DNA from: Clostridiales bacterium UBA7044
Lineage (GTDB): Bacteria; Bacillota; Clostridia; Oscillospirales; Oscillospiraceae
Length of the DNA: 55,307 nt
Reading direction: 5' to 3'
Assembly (NCBI GenBank): GCA_002493965.1
Contig: DLAP01000062.1
Coordinates: 1 to 55,307, forward strand
Positions within the stretch are counted from its first letter, which is position 1. Every line of letters begins with the position of its first letter. Under the pieces are notes generated by a model that ran no database searches, was not told where the DNA came from, and saw nothing but the letters and a program-made list of their open reading frames with translations. Of this stretch, positions 7,915 to 14,639 are shown piece after piece. The translations under genes were made by a program, and so were the position numbers.

Positions 7915-8025
7915 TGCTGTCGCCTCGTTTCTAAGAAATGTGCCATTCCGAAGTTCCTCCCGGGAGGATGCTTTTTCTCCCGTCCTATTGTTTACAATTT
8001 TCCTCTGGAAATTTCCCGGCAGTCT

Positions 8026-8033
8026 GCTATAAT
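8026..8033 (+). promoter_or_regulatory. Extended -10 promoter
   Basis: TGCTATAAT (extended -10) at 8025-8033 lies about 45 bp before the AAGGAGGG-preceded gene at 8078. The -35 region is weak. Confidence 0.55.
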
Positions 8034-8077
8034 AGGAATACAAAGTTTACCCCTGAAACACGCAAGGAGGGTATCGT

Positions 8078-8470
8078 ATGCAGATCGACCTGACATCCAA
8101 GGAATTCCGGCTTCTTTTGGATCTGGTGTATATCGGGAACTGGGTCTTAAATTCCACCCGGGGAGAAGATCGGTTCCAGGACTATGATGACCTGGAGAGC
8201 AAAATCTTTTCTCTGTCCCCCACCCTGTCCGAGACCTGGAACGGGACCATCATTCCCTCCCGGGCCTACGCCGAGGGGGGCATCCACGAAGCCATTGCCT
8301 ACTATGAGGACAATGTATTCTATGAGATCCTGGCGGAGGAACTTTCCCGGCGGGATATGGATTACCCGGACATCACCGACGAAAATTATGACGAAATCGT
8401 CACCCGCATGGATCAGTATATGTCCGAATTTCAGTCCTCCGGGGTGGATCACTTGGTTTTGGAAGAATGA
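8078..8470 (+). CDS. Conserved hypothetical acidic protein
   Basis: A 130-residue soluble acidic protein with a strong AAGGAGGG ribosome binding site, its own promoter and a terminator. I recognise the general type from Clostridia (a short protein opening QIDLTSKEFRLLLDLVYIGNWV) but no domain with a known role. It is predicted to be mostly helical, with no signal peptide or membrane helix. It sits between ddl and murC on the opposite strand, which by itself says little. No function proposed. Confidence 0.8.
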   Translation: MQIDLTSKEFRLLLDLVYIGNWVLNSTRGEDRFQDYDDLESKIFSLSPTLSETWNGTIIPSRAYAEGGIHEAIAYYEDNVFYEILAEELSRRDMDYPDITDENYDEIVTRMDQYMSEFQSSGVDHLVLEE

Positions 8471-8486
8471 ATCCTCTTTTGAAAAC

Positions 8487-8513
8487 GTGCCGGCTCATGC
8501 CGGCACATTTTTT
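8487..8513. terminator. Terminator between convergent genes
   Basis: Perfect 8-bp stem GTGCCGGC / GCCGGCAC with a TCAT loop followed by ATTTTTTT on the plus strand and preceded by A-rich sequence, suited to stop both the 8078 gene and murC. The murC stop codon lies in the T run. Confidence 0.9.
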
Positions 8514-9871
8514 TACTTCTCAAGGAGCGCTTCCCCGGCCCGGAAAATATCCCCCGCGCCCATGGTCAGCACGATGTCGCCCTCCCGGACGTTCTCCCGG
8601 AGCCAAGCTGTCACCTCCGGCAGGGTTTCGCAGAACACCGCGCCCGGAATCTCCGCCGCCAGGTCCGCCGAGGAAATGCCGATGGTGTTCCGCTCCCGGG
8701 CGGCGTAAATTTCCGCCAGCACCAGCACATCCGCCTGCTTCAGCTCCCGGACGAAATCGGGGAACAGGGCTTTTGTGCGGCTGTAGGTATGGGGCTGGAA
8801 GGCCAGAACCACCCGCTTCTTCCCCATGGAGCGCACCGCCGCCAGGGTCGCCGCCACCTCATCGGGATGGTGGGCATAGTCGTCATAAATTTCCGCGCCG
8901 TTGTAGGTGCCCTTAAACTCCAGCCGCCGCCCTGCGCCGTGGAAGGTTTCAATTCCGTGGGACACCGCTTCCCCGGGAATGCCCATCATCCAGGCAGAAG
9001 CCGCCGCTGCCAGGGCATTCATGGCGTTGTGCCGGCCCAGCACCCCCATGTCCAGGTGGCAGTAGGTTTCTCCGTCGCACACCACATCAAAGTGCCGCCA
9101 GTCGGGGCACATATTAGCGGCATGGATCCGGTTCCCCTCCCCCAGTCCGAAAGACACATAGTCGATGCCATCCATCGCCTCCACGGTATGGGGATCGTCG
9201 CCGTTGGCGATTACACCGAAGGAGGCCAGAGACGCGAACTTGTGGAAGGACTTTTGAATGTCCGCTAAATCCTGAAAATAGTCCAGGTGATCCGCTTCCA
9301 CATTCAGCACCACCGCAAGAGTTGGGAAGAAATTCAGGAAGGAATCACAGTACTCGCAGCTTTCCACCACAATGGTGTCCCCATGACCCACCCGATGGCC
9401 CGCGTGGAGCAGGGGCAGGTAGCCGCCGATCATGACCGTGGGATCCAGATTGGCTTCCATGAGGATGTGGGTCATCATGGAGGTCGTGGTGGTCTTACCG
9501 TGGGTGCCGGAAATGCACACCGCGTTTTTGTAGGACTTCATGATCTCGCCCCAGGCCTGGGCCCGCTCAAAGACGGGGATCCCCGCCGCCCGGGCCGCGG
9601 CGATTTCCGGGTTGTCGTTATGTACAGCGGCCGTCCGGATCAGGCACTCGGCCCCTTTGATATTTTCGGAACGATGGCCGATGGCCACCGGGATGTCGTG
9701 GTCCTCCAGCTCCTGGGTAGAAAGGGAAGCGCTCATATCCGAGCCGGTGACAACCATACCCATGCCCTTCAGCACCAGGCCCAGAGGCCGCATAGACACG
9801 CCGCCGATGCCCACCAGATGAACGTGACGGCCGGGCGTAAGAAACTTCGCAATTTGGGAATTTTTCAGCAT
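8513..9871 (-). CDS. murC: UDP-N-acetylmuramate--L-alanine ligase
   Basis: A 452-residue Mur ligase that adds L-alanine to UDP-MurNAc, the first amino acid step of the peptidoglycan stem peptide. The N-terminal UDP-binding Rossmann region carries the GIGGVSM motif near residue 21. The ATP loop is GTHGKTTTT (about residues 120-128). The middle domain has the ADHLDYF segment, and the C-terminal DDYAHHPDE motif (about residue 345) is diagnostic for MurC. Length and all domains are complete. It is transcribed alone from a good promoter at 9951-9979. Confidence 0.97.
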   Translation of the reverse strand: MLKNSQIAKFLTPGRHVHLVGIGGVSMRPLGLVLKGMGMVVTGSDMSASLSTQELEDHDIPVAIGHRSENIKGAECLIRTAAVHNDNPEIAAARAAGIPVFERAQAWGEIMKSYKNAVCISGTHGKTTTTSMMTHILMEANLDPTVMIGGYLPLLHAGHRVGHGDTIVVESCEYCDSFLNFFPTLAVVLNVEADHLDYFQDLADIQKSFHKFASLASFGVIANGDDPHTVEAMDGIDYVSFGLGEGNRIHAANMCPDWRHFDVVCDGETYCHLDMGVLGRHNAMNALAAAASAWMMGIPGEAVSHGIETFHGAGRRLEFKGTYNGAEIYDDYAHHPDEVAATLAAVRSMGKKRVVLAFQPHTYSRTKALFPDFVRELKQADVLVLAEIYAARERNTIGISSADLAAEIPGAVFCETLPEVTAWLRENVREGDIVLTMGAGDIFRAGEALLEK

Positions 9872-9950
9872 ACAGGTCAGAACCCCCGCAATTCATGTTT
9901 TCAGGGAATTGCTTTCCCCAGCAGGATAAAGGAAAACGTACAGCTTGTGT

Positions 9951-9979
9951 ATTATACACCATTTCTGAAAAATTTACAA
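9951..9979 (-). promoter_or_regulatory. Promoter of murC
   Basis: Minus strand TTGTAA (9974-9979), 17 bp, TATAAT (9951-9956). Confidence 0.7.
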
Positions 9980-10030
9980 CCGCTAAATCAAGGGATCCAC
10001 CCTTTTTTCGACTTTTTCGGCCTTTCGGAA

Positions 10031-10058
10031 AAAGAGGACCCCCTCAGGAGCCCTCTTT
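10031..10058 (-). terminator. Probable terminator of the lysine transporter gene
   Basis: Arms AAAGAGG (10031-10037) and CCTCTTT (10052-10058), followed on the minus strand by TTTTCC. It lies 20 bp past the transporter stop codon. Confidence 0.6.
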
Positions 10059-10076
10059 GGTATTTTATTCCGCTTT

Positions 10077-11765
10077 TTATGCAGCCTTCCGGTTCTGGTA
10101 AGCCCGGATGCCCAGCAGCACTGCCGCCATCAGCACAAGGCTCACCGGCAGGACGATCCAGACGTTCTGGACGAAGCCCGCAAGCAGGTAGCCTGCGAAG
10201 GCCACGCCGCCCACAGTCATGGCATAGGGCAGCTGGGTGCTCACATGGCCGATATGGTTGCACTGAGCCCCGGCGGAGGCCATGATGGTGGTATCGGAGA
10301 TGGGGGAGCAGTGATCGCCGCAGACCGCGCCAGCCAGGCAGGCAGACACGCAGATCACCATCAGCTCTCCCTCCGGGAACACGGCACAGACGATGGGCAG
10401 TAGCACGCCGAAGGTGCCCCAGGAGGTGCCAGTGGCAAAGGACAGGCCGATGCCGATGAGGAACACCACAGCAGGCAGCAGGTTTTTAAGGCCTCCCGCA
10501 GCACCCCGGACCACTTCCGCCACGAAGACCTTGGCACCAAGCTGGTTGGTCACGCCGGACAGGGTCCAGGCAAAAATCAGGATCAGGATAGCGGGGACCA
10601 TGGCCTTAAAGCCGTCCACCAGGGCGCCGGTAAACTCTTCGAAGGTGACAACCTTCCGGGGCAGGTACCATACTGCCGCGAAGATCAGGGTCAGGAACGC
10701 GCCCAGCACCAGGCCCACGGAGGCATCGGAAGCGCTGAAAGCGTCAATGAGATTCAAATAGGTGTCGCTTCCGGCATCAAAGAAGCCGCCGCTGTAGAGC
10801 ATGGTGCCGATGCAGCAGAGAATCAGCACCACCACCGGCAGTACCAGATCCAGCACGGTGCCCTTGGGGTTGCCTGCCTCTTCTCCTGCTTCCTCCTTGG
10901 GATAGCCGATGCCCTTTGCCGCATTCTCCTCGGCAATGCGCATCTTGCCGTAGTCCAGGCCGATGAGGGCCATGAAGACTACGGAGAACAGCGTCAGCAG
11001 AGCATACAGGTTATAGGGAATGGAGCGGATAAACAGGCTCAGGCCCTGGCCCTCGGGAGCCACACTGGAAACAGCTGCTGCCCAGGAGGAGATGGGGGCA
11101 ATGATGCACACGGGAGCGGCGGTGGCGTCAATCAGGAAGGCCAGCTTTTCCCGGGAAATCTTGTGCTTATCCGTTACCGGCCGCATGACGGAGCCCACGG
11201 TCAGGCAGTTAAAATAGTCGTCAATGAAGATCAGGATTCCCAGTACGCAGGTGGAAATCAGAGCGCCGGCCTTGCTCTTGATCCGCTTGCTGGCCCAGCG
11301 GCCATAGGCGGCAGAACCGCCGGCCTTGTTCATCAGGGCCACCAGCATTCCCAGCACCACCAGGAAGGCCAGGATGCCCGTATTCCAGCAGGAAAGCATG
11401 ACGTCAAAGGTGTCCGTGACCATGCCCCAGGGGTTAAAATTGGCGTAGAGCAGGCCGCCGGAGAGAATGCCGATAAACAGGGAGGAATAGACCTCCTTGG
11501 TAATCAGCGCCAGGGCAATGGCGATAATGGGCGGGATCAGGGCGGCAAAGGTGGCGTAGGTGCTCACATCGTCCCGGGCCGCATCGATGGCGGCCACGAT
11601 GTTCGTGTCAAAGTCCGGGTCGGAGGCCACATTGTCGGAGTAGCTGTCCAGGTATTCCATGGCTTCCTCCGAGGTCAGTTCGGCAGCGTTTGCCGTCAGG
11701 GCCAGGGCGCCCAGCGCAAAGCACAGCACCAAGGCCAGGGTCAACATACGGATGGTTCTTTTCAT
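10077..11765 (-). CDS. lysW: NhaC-superfamily transporter under lysine riboswitch control (LysW-type lysine transporter)
   Basis: A 562-residue multi-spanning transporter of the NhaC Na+/H+ antiporter superfamily. The start at 11765 follows AGAAAGGAAAG. Residues 1-28 look like a cleavable signal peptide ending in TANAA. Next comes an ~40-residue acidic extracellular segment, then about 12 helices including the family motif IFIDDYFNCLTVGSVMRP and a second polar signature near GDHCSPISDTTIMAS. Sequence alone would suggest Na+/H+ or amino-acid exchange. The long leader contains a clear lysine riboswitch, and comparative work on the L-box defined LysW, an NhaC-superfamily lysine transporter, in just this setting. 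Lysine uptake is therefore the best call. A repeated element lies between riboswitch and gene. Confidence 0.85.
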   Translation of the reverse strand: MKRTIRMLTLALVLCFALGALALTANAAELTSEEAMEYLDSYSDNVASDPDFDTNIVAAIDAARDDVSTYATFAALIPPIIAIALALITKEVYSSLFIGILSGGLLYANFNPWGMVTDTFDVMLSCWNTGILAFLVVLGMLVALMNKAGGSAAYGRWASKRIKSKAGALISTCVLGILIFIDDYFNCLTVGSVMRPVTDKHKISREKLAFLIDATAAPVCIIAPISSWAAAVSSVAPEGQGLSLFIRSIPYNLYALLTLFSVVFMALIGLDYGKMRIAEENAAKGIGYPKEEAGEEAGNPKGTVLDLVLPVVVLILCCIGTMLYSGGFFDAGSDTYLNLIDAFSASDASVGLVLGAFLTLIFAAVWYLPRKVVTFEEFTGALVDGFKAMVPAILILIFAWTLSGVTNQLGAKVFVAEVVRGAAGGLKNLLPAVVFLIGIGLSFATGTSWGTFGVLLPIVCAVFPEGELMVICVSACLAGAVCGDHCSPISDTTIMASAGAQCNHIGHVSTQLPYAMTVGGVAFAGYLLAGFVQNVWIVLPVSLVLMAAVLLGIRAYQNRKAA

Positions 11766-11807
11766 GGTCTTTTCTTTCCTTTCTGCTTCATTGGAGAATA
11801 ATTCCCA

Positions 11808-11970
11808 GGGAAGCTCTGATGGAATCGGCAAGAGCTGAGGTCCCAAGATTTTGGCTCAGGCGAAAGATTCACAAGCGGAGGAATACTTTGTGTATTTCCC
11901 GCTTGGGAATCTGCACGGCTGGGGCAAAAGATTGGGGCATCAGCCGCAGACGATTTCTTCAGAGTTTCCC
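11808..11970 (+). repeat. Structured terminal-inverted-repeat element, copy A
   Basis: 163-bp element, about 70% identical to copy B (50473-50634). Ends are GGGAAGCTCTGA and TCAGAGTTTCCC, which pair over 12 bp with one G-T. At 11865-11912 a long hairpin has three helical parts: AGATTC/GAATCT, CAAGCGG/CCGCTTG and GGAATAC/GTATTTC around a TTTGT loop. The middle and outer helices differ from copy B only by compensated changes. The G-T pairs occur in this orientation, so the plus strand here is the likely RNA sense. It lies in the leader of the minus-strand transporter gene, between the riboswitch and the ribosome binding site. No target duplication longer than 2 bp and no ORF of note. Confidence 0.8.
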
Positions 11971-12060
11971 CAAGTAAAAAGAAAACCGCAAATCCTGGAG
12001 TAATTCCAACATTCACGGCAAAAGACCCAAAGGCCCCCGACTGAGAATGATAGCGCTCCA

Positions 12061-12212
12061 CATATCGTGACAGTCTGAAGGATGTTCTCCTTCAGCCCAG
12101 AAGCCGGAAATCAGGTTTTTCGGTCTCTTCGGCGGTTTGCCCTTTTCCCCTCACCCGGATCCTGTTCCGTTACAGCAAGGGGTACTCATGCGCACCGCGC
12201 CTCTATCGATCT
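12061..12212 (-). ncRNA. Lysine riboswitch (L-box) aptamer
   Basis: Read on the minus strand, the conserved lysine-aptamer blocks appear in order: GATAGAGGCGCG, TGAGTA, GTGAGGGGAAAAGG, ACCGCCGAAG, then CTGGGC and ACTGTCA, followed by TGGAGCGCTATC as in known L-boxes. P1 can form between GATCGATAG and the region after CTGTCA. Downstream, a G-rich stretch followed by GGGTCTTTT (about 12020-12040) may belong to the expression platform. When lysine binds, the downstream transporter gene should be turned off. The region 11971-12298 holds no gene besides this RNA and its promoter. Confidence 0.93.
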
Positions 12213-12233
12213 ACAGTTTTCAATTGTGGATCC

Positions 12234-12262
12234 AGTATATCATTCCAGAAGCCTCTCGTCAA
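12234..12262 (-). promoter_or_regulatory. Promoter of the riboswitch-transporter transcript
   Basis: Minus strand TTGACG (12257-12262), 17 bp, TATACT (12234-12239). Transcription would start near 12228, giving a leader of about 460 nt that holds the lysine riboswitch and repeat copy A. Confidence 0.7.
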
Positions 12263-12298
12263 CTTCCATGGTTCACAAAATTTTCCTTGTTTTTCCTC

Positions 12299-12739
12299 TC
12301 AAATTCGTCGAATCACACCGCAGCCAATCTTTTTCCCGGAATTTCCCGAGGGTTGGGTGTGAAAATCGTCGGGACTGTCGTGAATCACCACCGTGCGGCC
12401 GATCACATTCTCCGGCTGGAAGCGGCCAGTTTTCACTGCCAGAAACGCCCTGCCTCCCGGCATTTCCAGCAGGGGCGGCAGATCACCCATGTGCCTTGGA
12501 TGGGGCAGATTCTGCGGGTTTAAGTGTCCCTTGGTATTGGCGAAATCCACCCCGCCGCAATCACTCCCCTCGTGAATGTGAAAACCAAAAAACCCCGTAT
12601 CGCTTTCCGGAAGCCCCTGGATTTCCGCTGTTACCAGAGTGCCGCCGGGAATGGAATAAAAGGTCACGCTGCCCCGCAGGCCGTTCTCCCCACGCACCCA
12701 GGCCACCGCTCGGGGGCGGCCCGCTGAAATTACGATCAC
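12299..12739 (-). CDS. Cu/Zn superoxide dismutase-like protein without signal peptide
   Basis: 146 residues starting at the GTG at 12739, which follows GGGAGGTGAGG. Upstream codons run into a repeat and are not part of it. The Cu/Zn SOD fold is plain: copper-type ligands H54 and H56 (GFHIHEG), bridging H72 (KGHLNP), zinc-type H80, H83 and D86 (HPRHMGD), H120 (VVIHD), and the disulfide pair C61/C140 near SGNSGKKIGCGVI. The usual active-site arginine position reads lysine. Most bacterial SodC proteins are exported, but this one shows no signal peptide. It may be a cytoplasmic SOD-like protein or work with another metal. Enzyme activity is likely but unproven. Confidence 0.85.
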   Translation of the reverse strand: MIVISAGRPRAVAWVRGENGLRGSVTFYSIPGGTLVTAEIQGLPESDTGFFGFHIHEGSDCGGVDFANTKGHLNPQNLPHPRHMGDLPPLLEMPGGRAFLAVKTGRFQPENVIGRTVVIHDSPDDFHTQPSGNSGKKIGCGVIRRI

Positions 12740-12797
12740 TTTCCTCACCTCCCGCCATCCTATGCCTTGAGAGCAGAATTTGACAGCAGTTTCGGAA

Positions 12798-12940
12798 AAA
12801 GCCTTCCCCTCTGGGGAAGGTGGCACACCGTCAGGCGTGACGGATGAGGTGTTTCAGCTACGGAACCAGTTCCTTAAGACCTCATTTACGATACTGGCTT
12901 AAAACCCGCAACACCTCACCCGCCCCCCTTCGGGGGCACC
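12798..12940. repeat. Intergenic palindromic repeat of the Clostridia GGGGAAGGTGGC/GGATGAGGTG type
   Basis: Begins GCCTTCCCCT..GGGGAAGG (a hairpin), then GTCAGGCGTGAC (hairpin) and GGATGAGGTGTT (12842-12853), which is mirrored by AACACCTCACC (12910-12920), then CCCCCTTCGGGGG. I know this pattern as a multi-copy intergenic repeat in gut Clostridia. Within this window I see one copy. It fills most of the 350-bp gap 12740-13091 and may form a long imperfect hairpin. Confidence 0.7.
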
Positions 12941-12952
12941 CTTACACCGTGG

Positions 12953-12975
12953 TATGATTGCCACTGGCAATCATA
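12953..12975. repeat. Perfect palindrome
   Basis: ATGATTGCCA-C-TGGCAATCAT, 10-bp arms with a single central base, between the intergenic repeat and spoVAC. Meaning unknown. Confidence 0.5.
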
Positions 12976-13091
12976 GATATTTTGATCTGCTGCGCAGTGC
13001 ACCACCCCAAAGGGGATGGCTTTGCTCCTCATTTTTTAAAATTAAGCATGAATTTTTCTCTTTCGGGCAAGCTATCCGCGGAGGGATGGTC

Positions 13092-13532
13092 ATGACAGAA
13101 AAACAATATCAGCAGCGCGTTCAGGAGCTTAGCCCCAAATCCCCTATGGGAATGGACTGCCTGTACGCATTTCTCATCGGCGGTGCCATCTGCCTGATTG
13201 GGCAGATTTTTATGAACCTTTATTCCGCAATGGCGCTTTCCAAGGAAGCGGCGGGCACCGCAACGTCCATTACCCTGGTTTCCCTGTCCGCCCTGCTCAC
13301 CGGGCTGAGCCTTTACGATAACCTGGCCAAATACGGCGGTGCCGGTACGTTAGTCCCTATCACCGGATTTGCCAACGCCATCGCCGCCCCGGCGGTGGAG
13401 TTTAAGACCGAGGGCTTCATTCTGGGCGTCGGCGCGAAAATTTTCACCATTGCGGGGCCGGTGATCGTCTACGGTCTTGCTGCCAGCAGTGTGTATGGGT
13501 TAATCTATTATCTGTGGCAGCTTCTTGCTTAA
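13092..13532 (+). CDS. spoVAC: Stage V sporulation protein AC
   Basis: 146 residues from the ATG at 13092, with GGAGGGATGG upstream. The SpoVA family signature is clear: an N-terminal PMGMDCLYAFLIGGAICLIG helix, then LLTGLSLYDNL, GGAGTLVPITGFANAI and GVGAKIFTIAGPVIV, about four membrane helices. SpoVAC acts in the inner forespore membrane in uptake and release of calcium-dipicolinate and is a mechanosensitive channel in Bacillus. Normally it sits with spoVAD and spoVAEb. Here it stands alone, with a repeat upstream and a hairpin downstream, so either the partners are elsewhere or this is an extra paralogue. The sequence points to VAC rather than VAEb. Confidence 0.9.
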   Translation: MTEKQYQQRVQELSPKSPMGMDCLYAFLIGGAICLIGQIFMNLYSAMALSKEAAGTATSITLVSLSALLTGLSLYDNLAKYGGAGTLVPITGFANAIAAPAVEFKTEGFILGVGAKIFTIAGPVIVYGLAASSVYGLIYYLWQLLA

Positions 13533-13545
13533 TCCAGTCAAACCT

Positions 13546-13571
13546 CCCCATGCAGTGTGCACTGCATGGGG
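13546..13571 (+). terminator. Hairpin after spoVAC
   Basis: CCCCATGCAGT / ACTGCATGGGG, 11-bp perfect arms with a GTGC loop. A T-rich run follows only about 20 bp later. Confidence 0.65.
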
Positions 13572-13597
13572 ACTTCCTATCCTGTCGTTTTTTATTC

Positions 13598-13626
13598 TTG
13601 ACATATGCCATAAATAATGATATACT
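13598..13626 (+). promoter_or_regulatory. Promoter of the DUF134-NifX gene
   Basis: TTGACA (13598-13603), 17 bp, TATACT (13621-13626); ribosome binding site AAAGGAAGGTG follows. Confidence 0.75.
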
Positions 13627-13651
13627 GTTCCCAGAAAGGAAGGTGATTCCG

Positions 13652-14431
13652 GTGTCCAGACCGCCCAAATGCAGACGGGTCTGCCATTTCCCCCAAAAGG
13701 CCGAGTTTTTCCCCGGCGAGTGGGACGGACAGGGAGACGCGGTGATCCTCACCCTGGATGAATATGAGACCATCCGTCTCATCGACAGGGAAGGACTTTC
13801 CCAGGAACAGTGCAGCGAGCGGATGCAGATCGCCAGAACCACCGCCCAGAAGATTTACGACAGCGCCCGACGAAAGCTTAGTCATGCTCTGGTAGACGGT
13901 CTTCCCCTGCGGATCGAGGGCGGAGCTTACCGGCTGTGCGACGGCGGGGAACCCTGTAACGGCAGCGGGTGCTTCAAGCGGAATCTCACCCAATTATATT
14001 CTACAAACAAAGGAGAAACGATTATGAGAATTGCAGTTACCTATGAAAACGGAGAAATTTTCCAGCACTTTGGCCACACAGAAGCCTTTAAGGTCTACGA
14101 CGTGGAGGAGGGCAAGGTCGTGTCCTCCCAGGTGGTCAGCACCAACGGCAGCGGCCACGGCGCCTTGGCAGAGGTCCTGCACACCCTCCATGTGGACACC
14201 CTGATCTGCGGCGGCATTGGCGGCGGCGCTCAGAACGCCCTGGCGTCCGTAGGCATTCGGCTCTTCGGCGGCGTTTCCGGCAGTGCGGACGCGGCTGTGG
14301 AGGCTCTGATCTCCGGAAATCTTTCTTACAACCCTGACGTGAAGTGCAATCACCACGGGGAGCATCATCATGAGGAAGGCCACACCTGCGGCAATCACGG
14401 CTGCGGCGGTCATTCCTGCGGAAACCACTAA
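13652..14431 (+). CDS. DUF134 helix-turn-helix protein fused to NifX/NifB-type metal-cluster-binding domain
   Basis: 259 residues from the GTG at 13652. Residues ~1-100 are a DUF134 (UPF0251) domain: SRPPKCRRVC, then a sigma-region-4-like HTH around LDEYETIRLIDREGLSQEQC. From about residue 125 a dinitrogenase iron-molybdenum cofactor (NifX/MTH1175-like) domain begins with MRIAVTYENGEIFQHFGHTE and includes TLICGGIGGGAQNAL. The last ~25 residues are rich in His and Cys (GEHHHEEGH, CGNHGCGGHSCGNH), a likely metal-binding tail. The junction carries AAAGGAGAA just before an in-frame ATG (14024), so a separate NifX product may also be made. There is no nitrogenase nearby. The likely role is metal-cluster sensing or delivery. 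Confidence 0.85.
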   Translation: MSRPPKCRRVCHFPQKAEFFPGEWDGQGDAVILTLDEYETIRLIDREGLSQEQCSERMQIARTTAQKIYDSARRKLSHALVDGLPLRIEGGAYRLCDGGEPCNGSGCFKRNLTQLYSTNKGETIMRIAVTYENGEIFQHFGHTEAFKVYDVEEGKVVSSQVVSTNGSGHGALAEVLHTLHVDTLICGGIGGGAQNALASVGIRLFGGVSGSADAAVEALISGNLSYNPDVKCNHHGEHHHEEGHTCGNHGCGGHSCGNH

Positions 14432-14444
14432 AATAATTCAACAT

Positions 14445-14481
14445 AAAAACGGAGAAGCGCCCAGAACGCTTCTCCGTTTTT
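14445..14481 (+). terminator. Strong terminator, twin of the one at 18232
   Basis: 15-bp perfect stem AAAAACGGAGAAGCG / CGCTTCTCCGTTTTT. The sequence ACGGAGAAGCGCCCA recurs in the terminator that ends the phosphonate operon. Confidence 0.93.
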
Positions 14482-14560
14482 ATGTTCCATTGATCCGGAA
14501 TCCGTTGTTCCTTCCGCATCCCGGCGATCCTCCTTCCGTTAAAAATTTTTTTACAACATC

Positions 14561-14588
14561 TTGAAATTGTTCAGAAAATGTGTATAAT
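14561..14588 (+). promoter_or_regulatory. Promoter of the phosphonate operon
   Basis: TTGAAA (14561-14566), 16 bp, TATAAT (14583-14588), about 50 bp before the AAAGGAGG-preceded first gene. Confidence 0.7.
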
Positions 14589-14639
14589 ACTTTTTATATT
14601 GAACACTATATATTTTCTTTTGAACAAAGGAGGACGCAT

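Noticed and set aside
6844..8043. 399-residue version of D-Ala-D-Ala ligase.
   Set aside because: The first 43 codons do not resemble the family and overlap the divergent promoter. The GTG at 7914 has a ribosome binding site and gives the normal length.
10077..11765. Plain Na+/H+ antiporter call for the NhaC-type gene, and the thought of a sodium riboswitch upstream.
   Set aside because: The leader contains the full set of lysine-aptamer motifs, so lysine transport is better supported than sodium/proton exchange.
12299..12826. Longer version of the SOD-like protein starting at 12826.
   Set aside because: The extra 29 codons run into the intergenic repeat, while a GTG with a strong ribosome binding site at 12739 begins the conserved domain.
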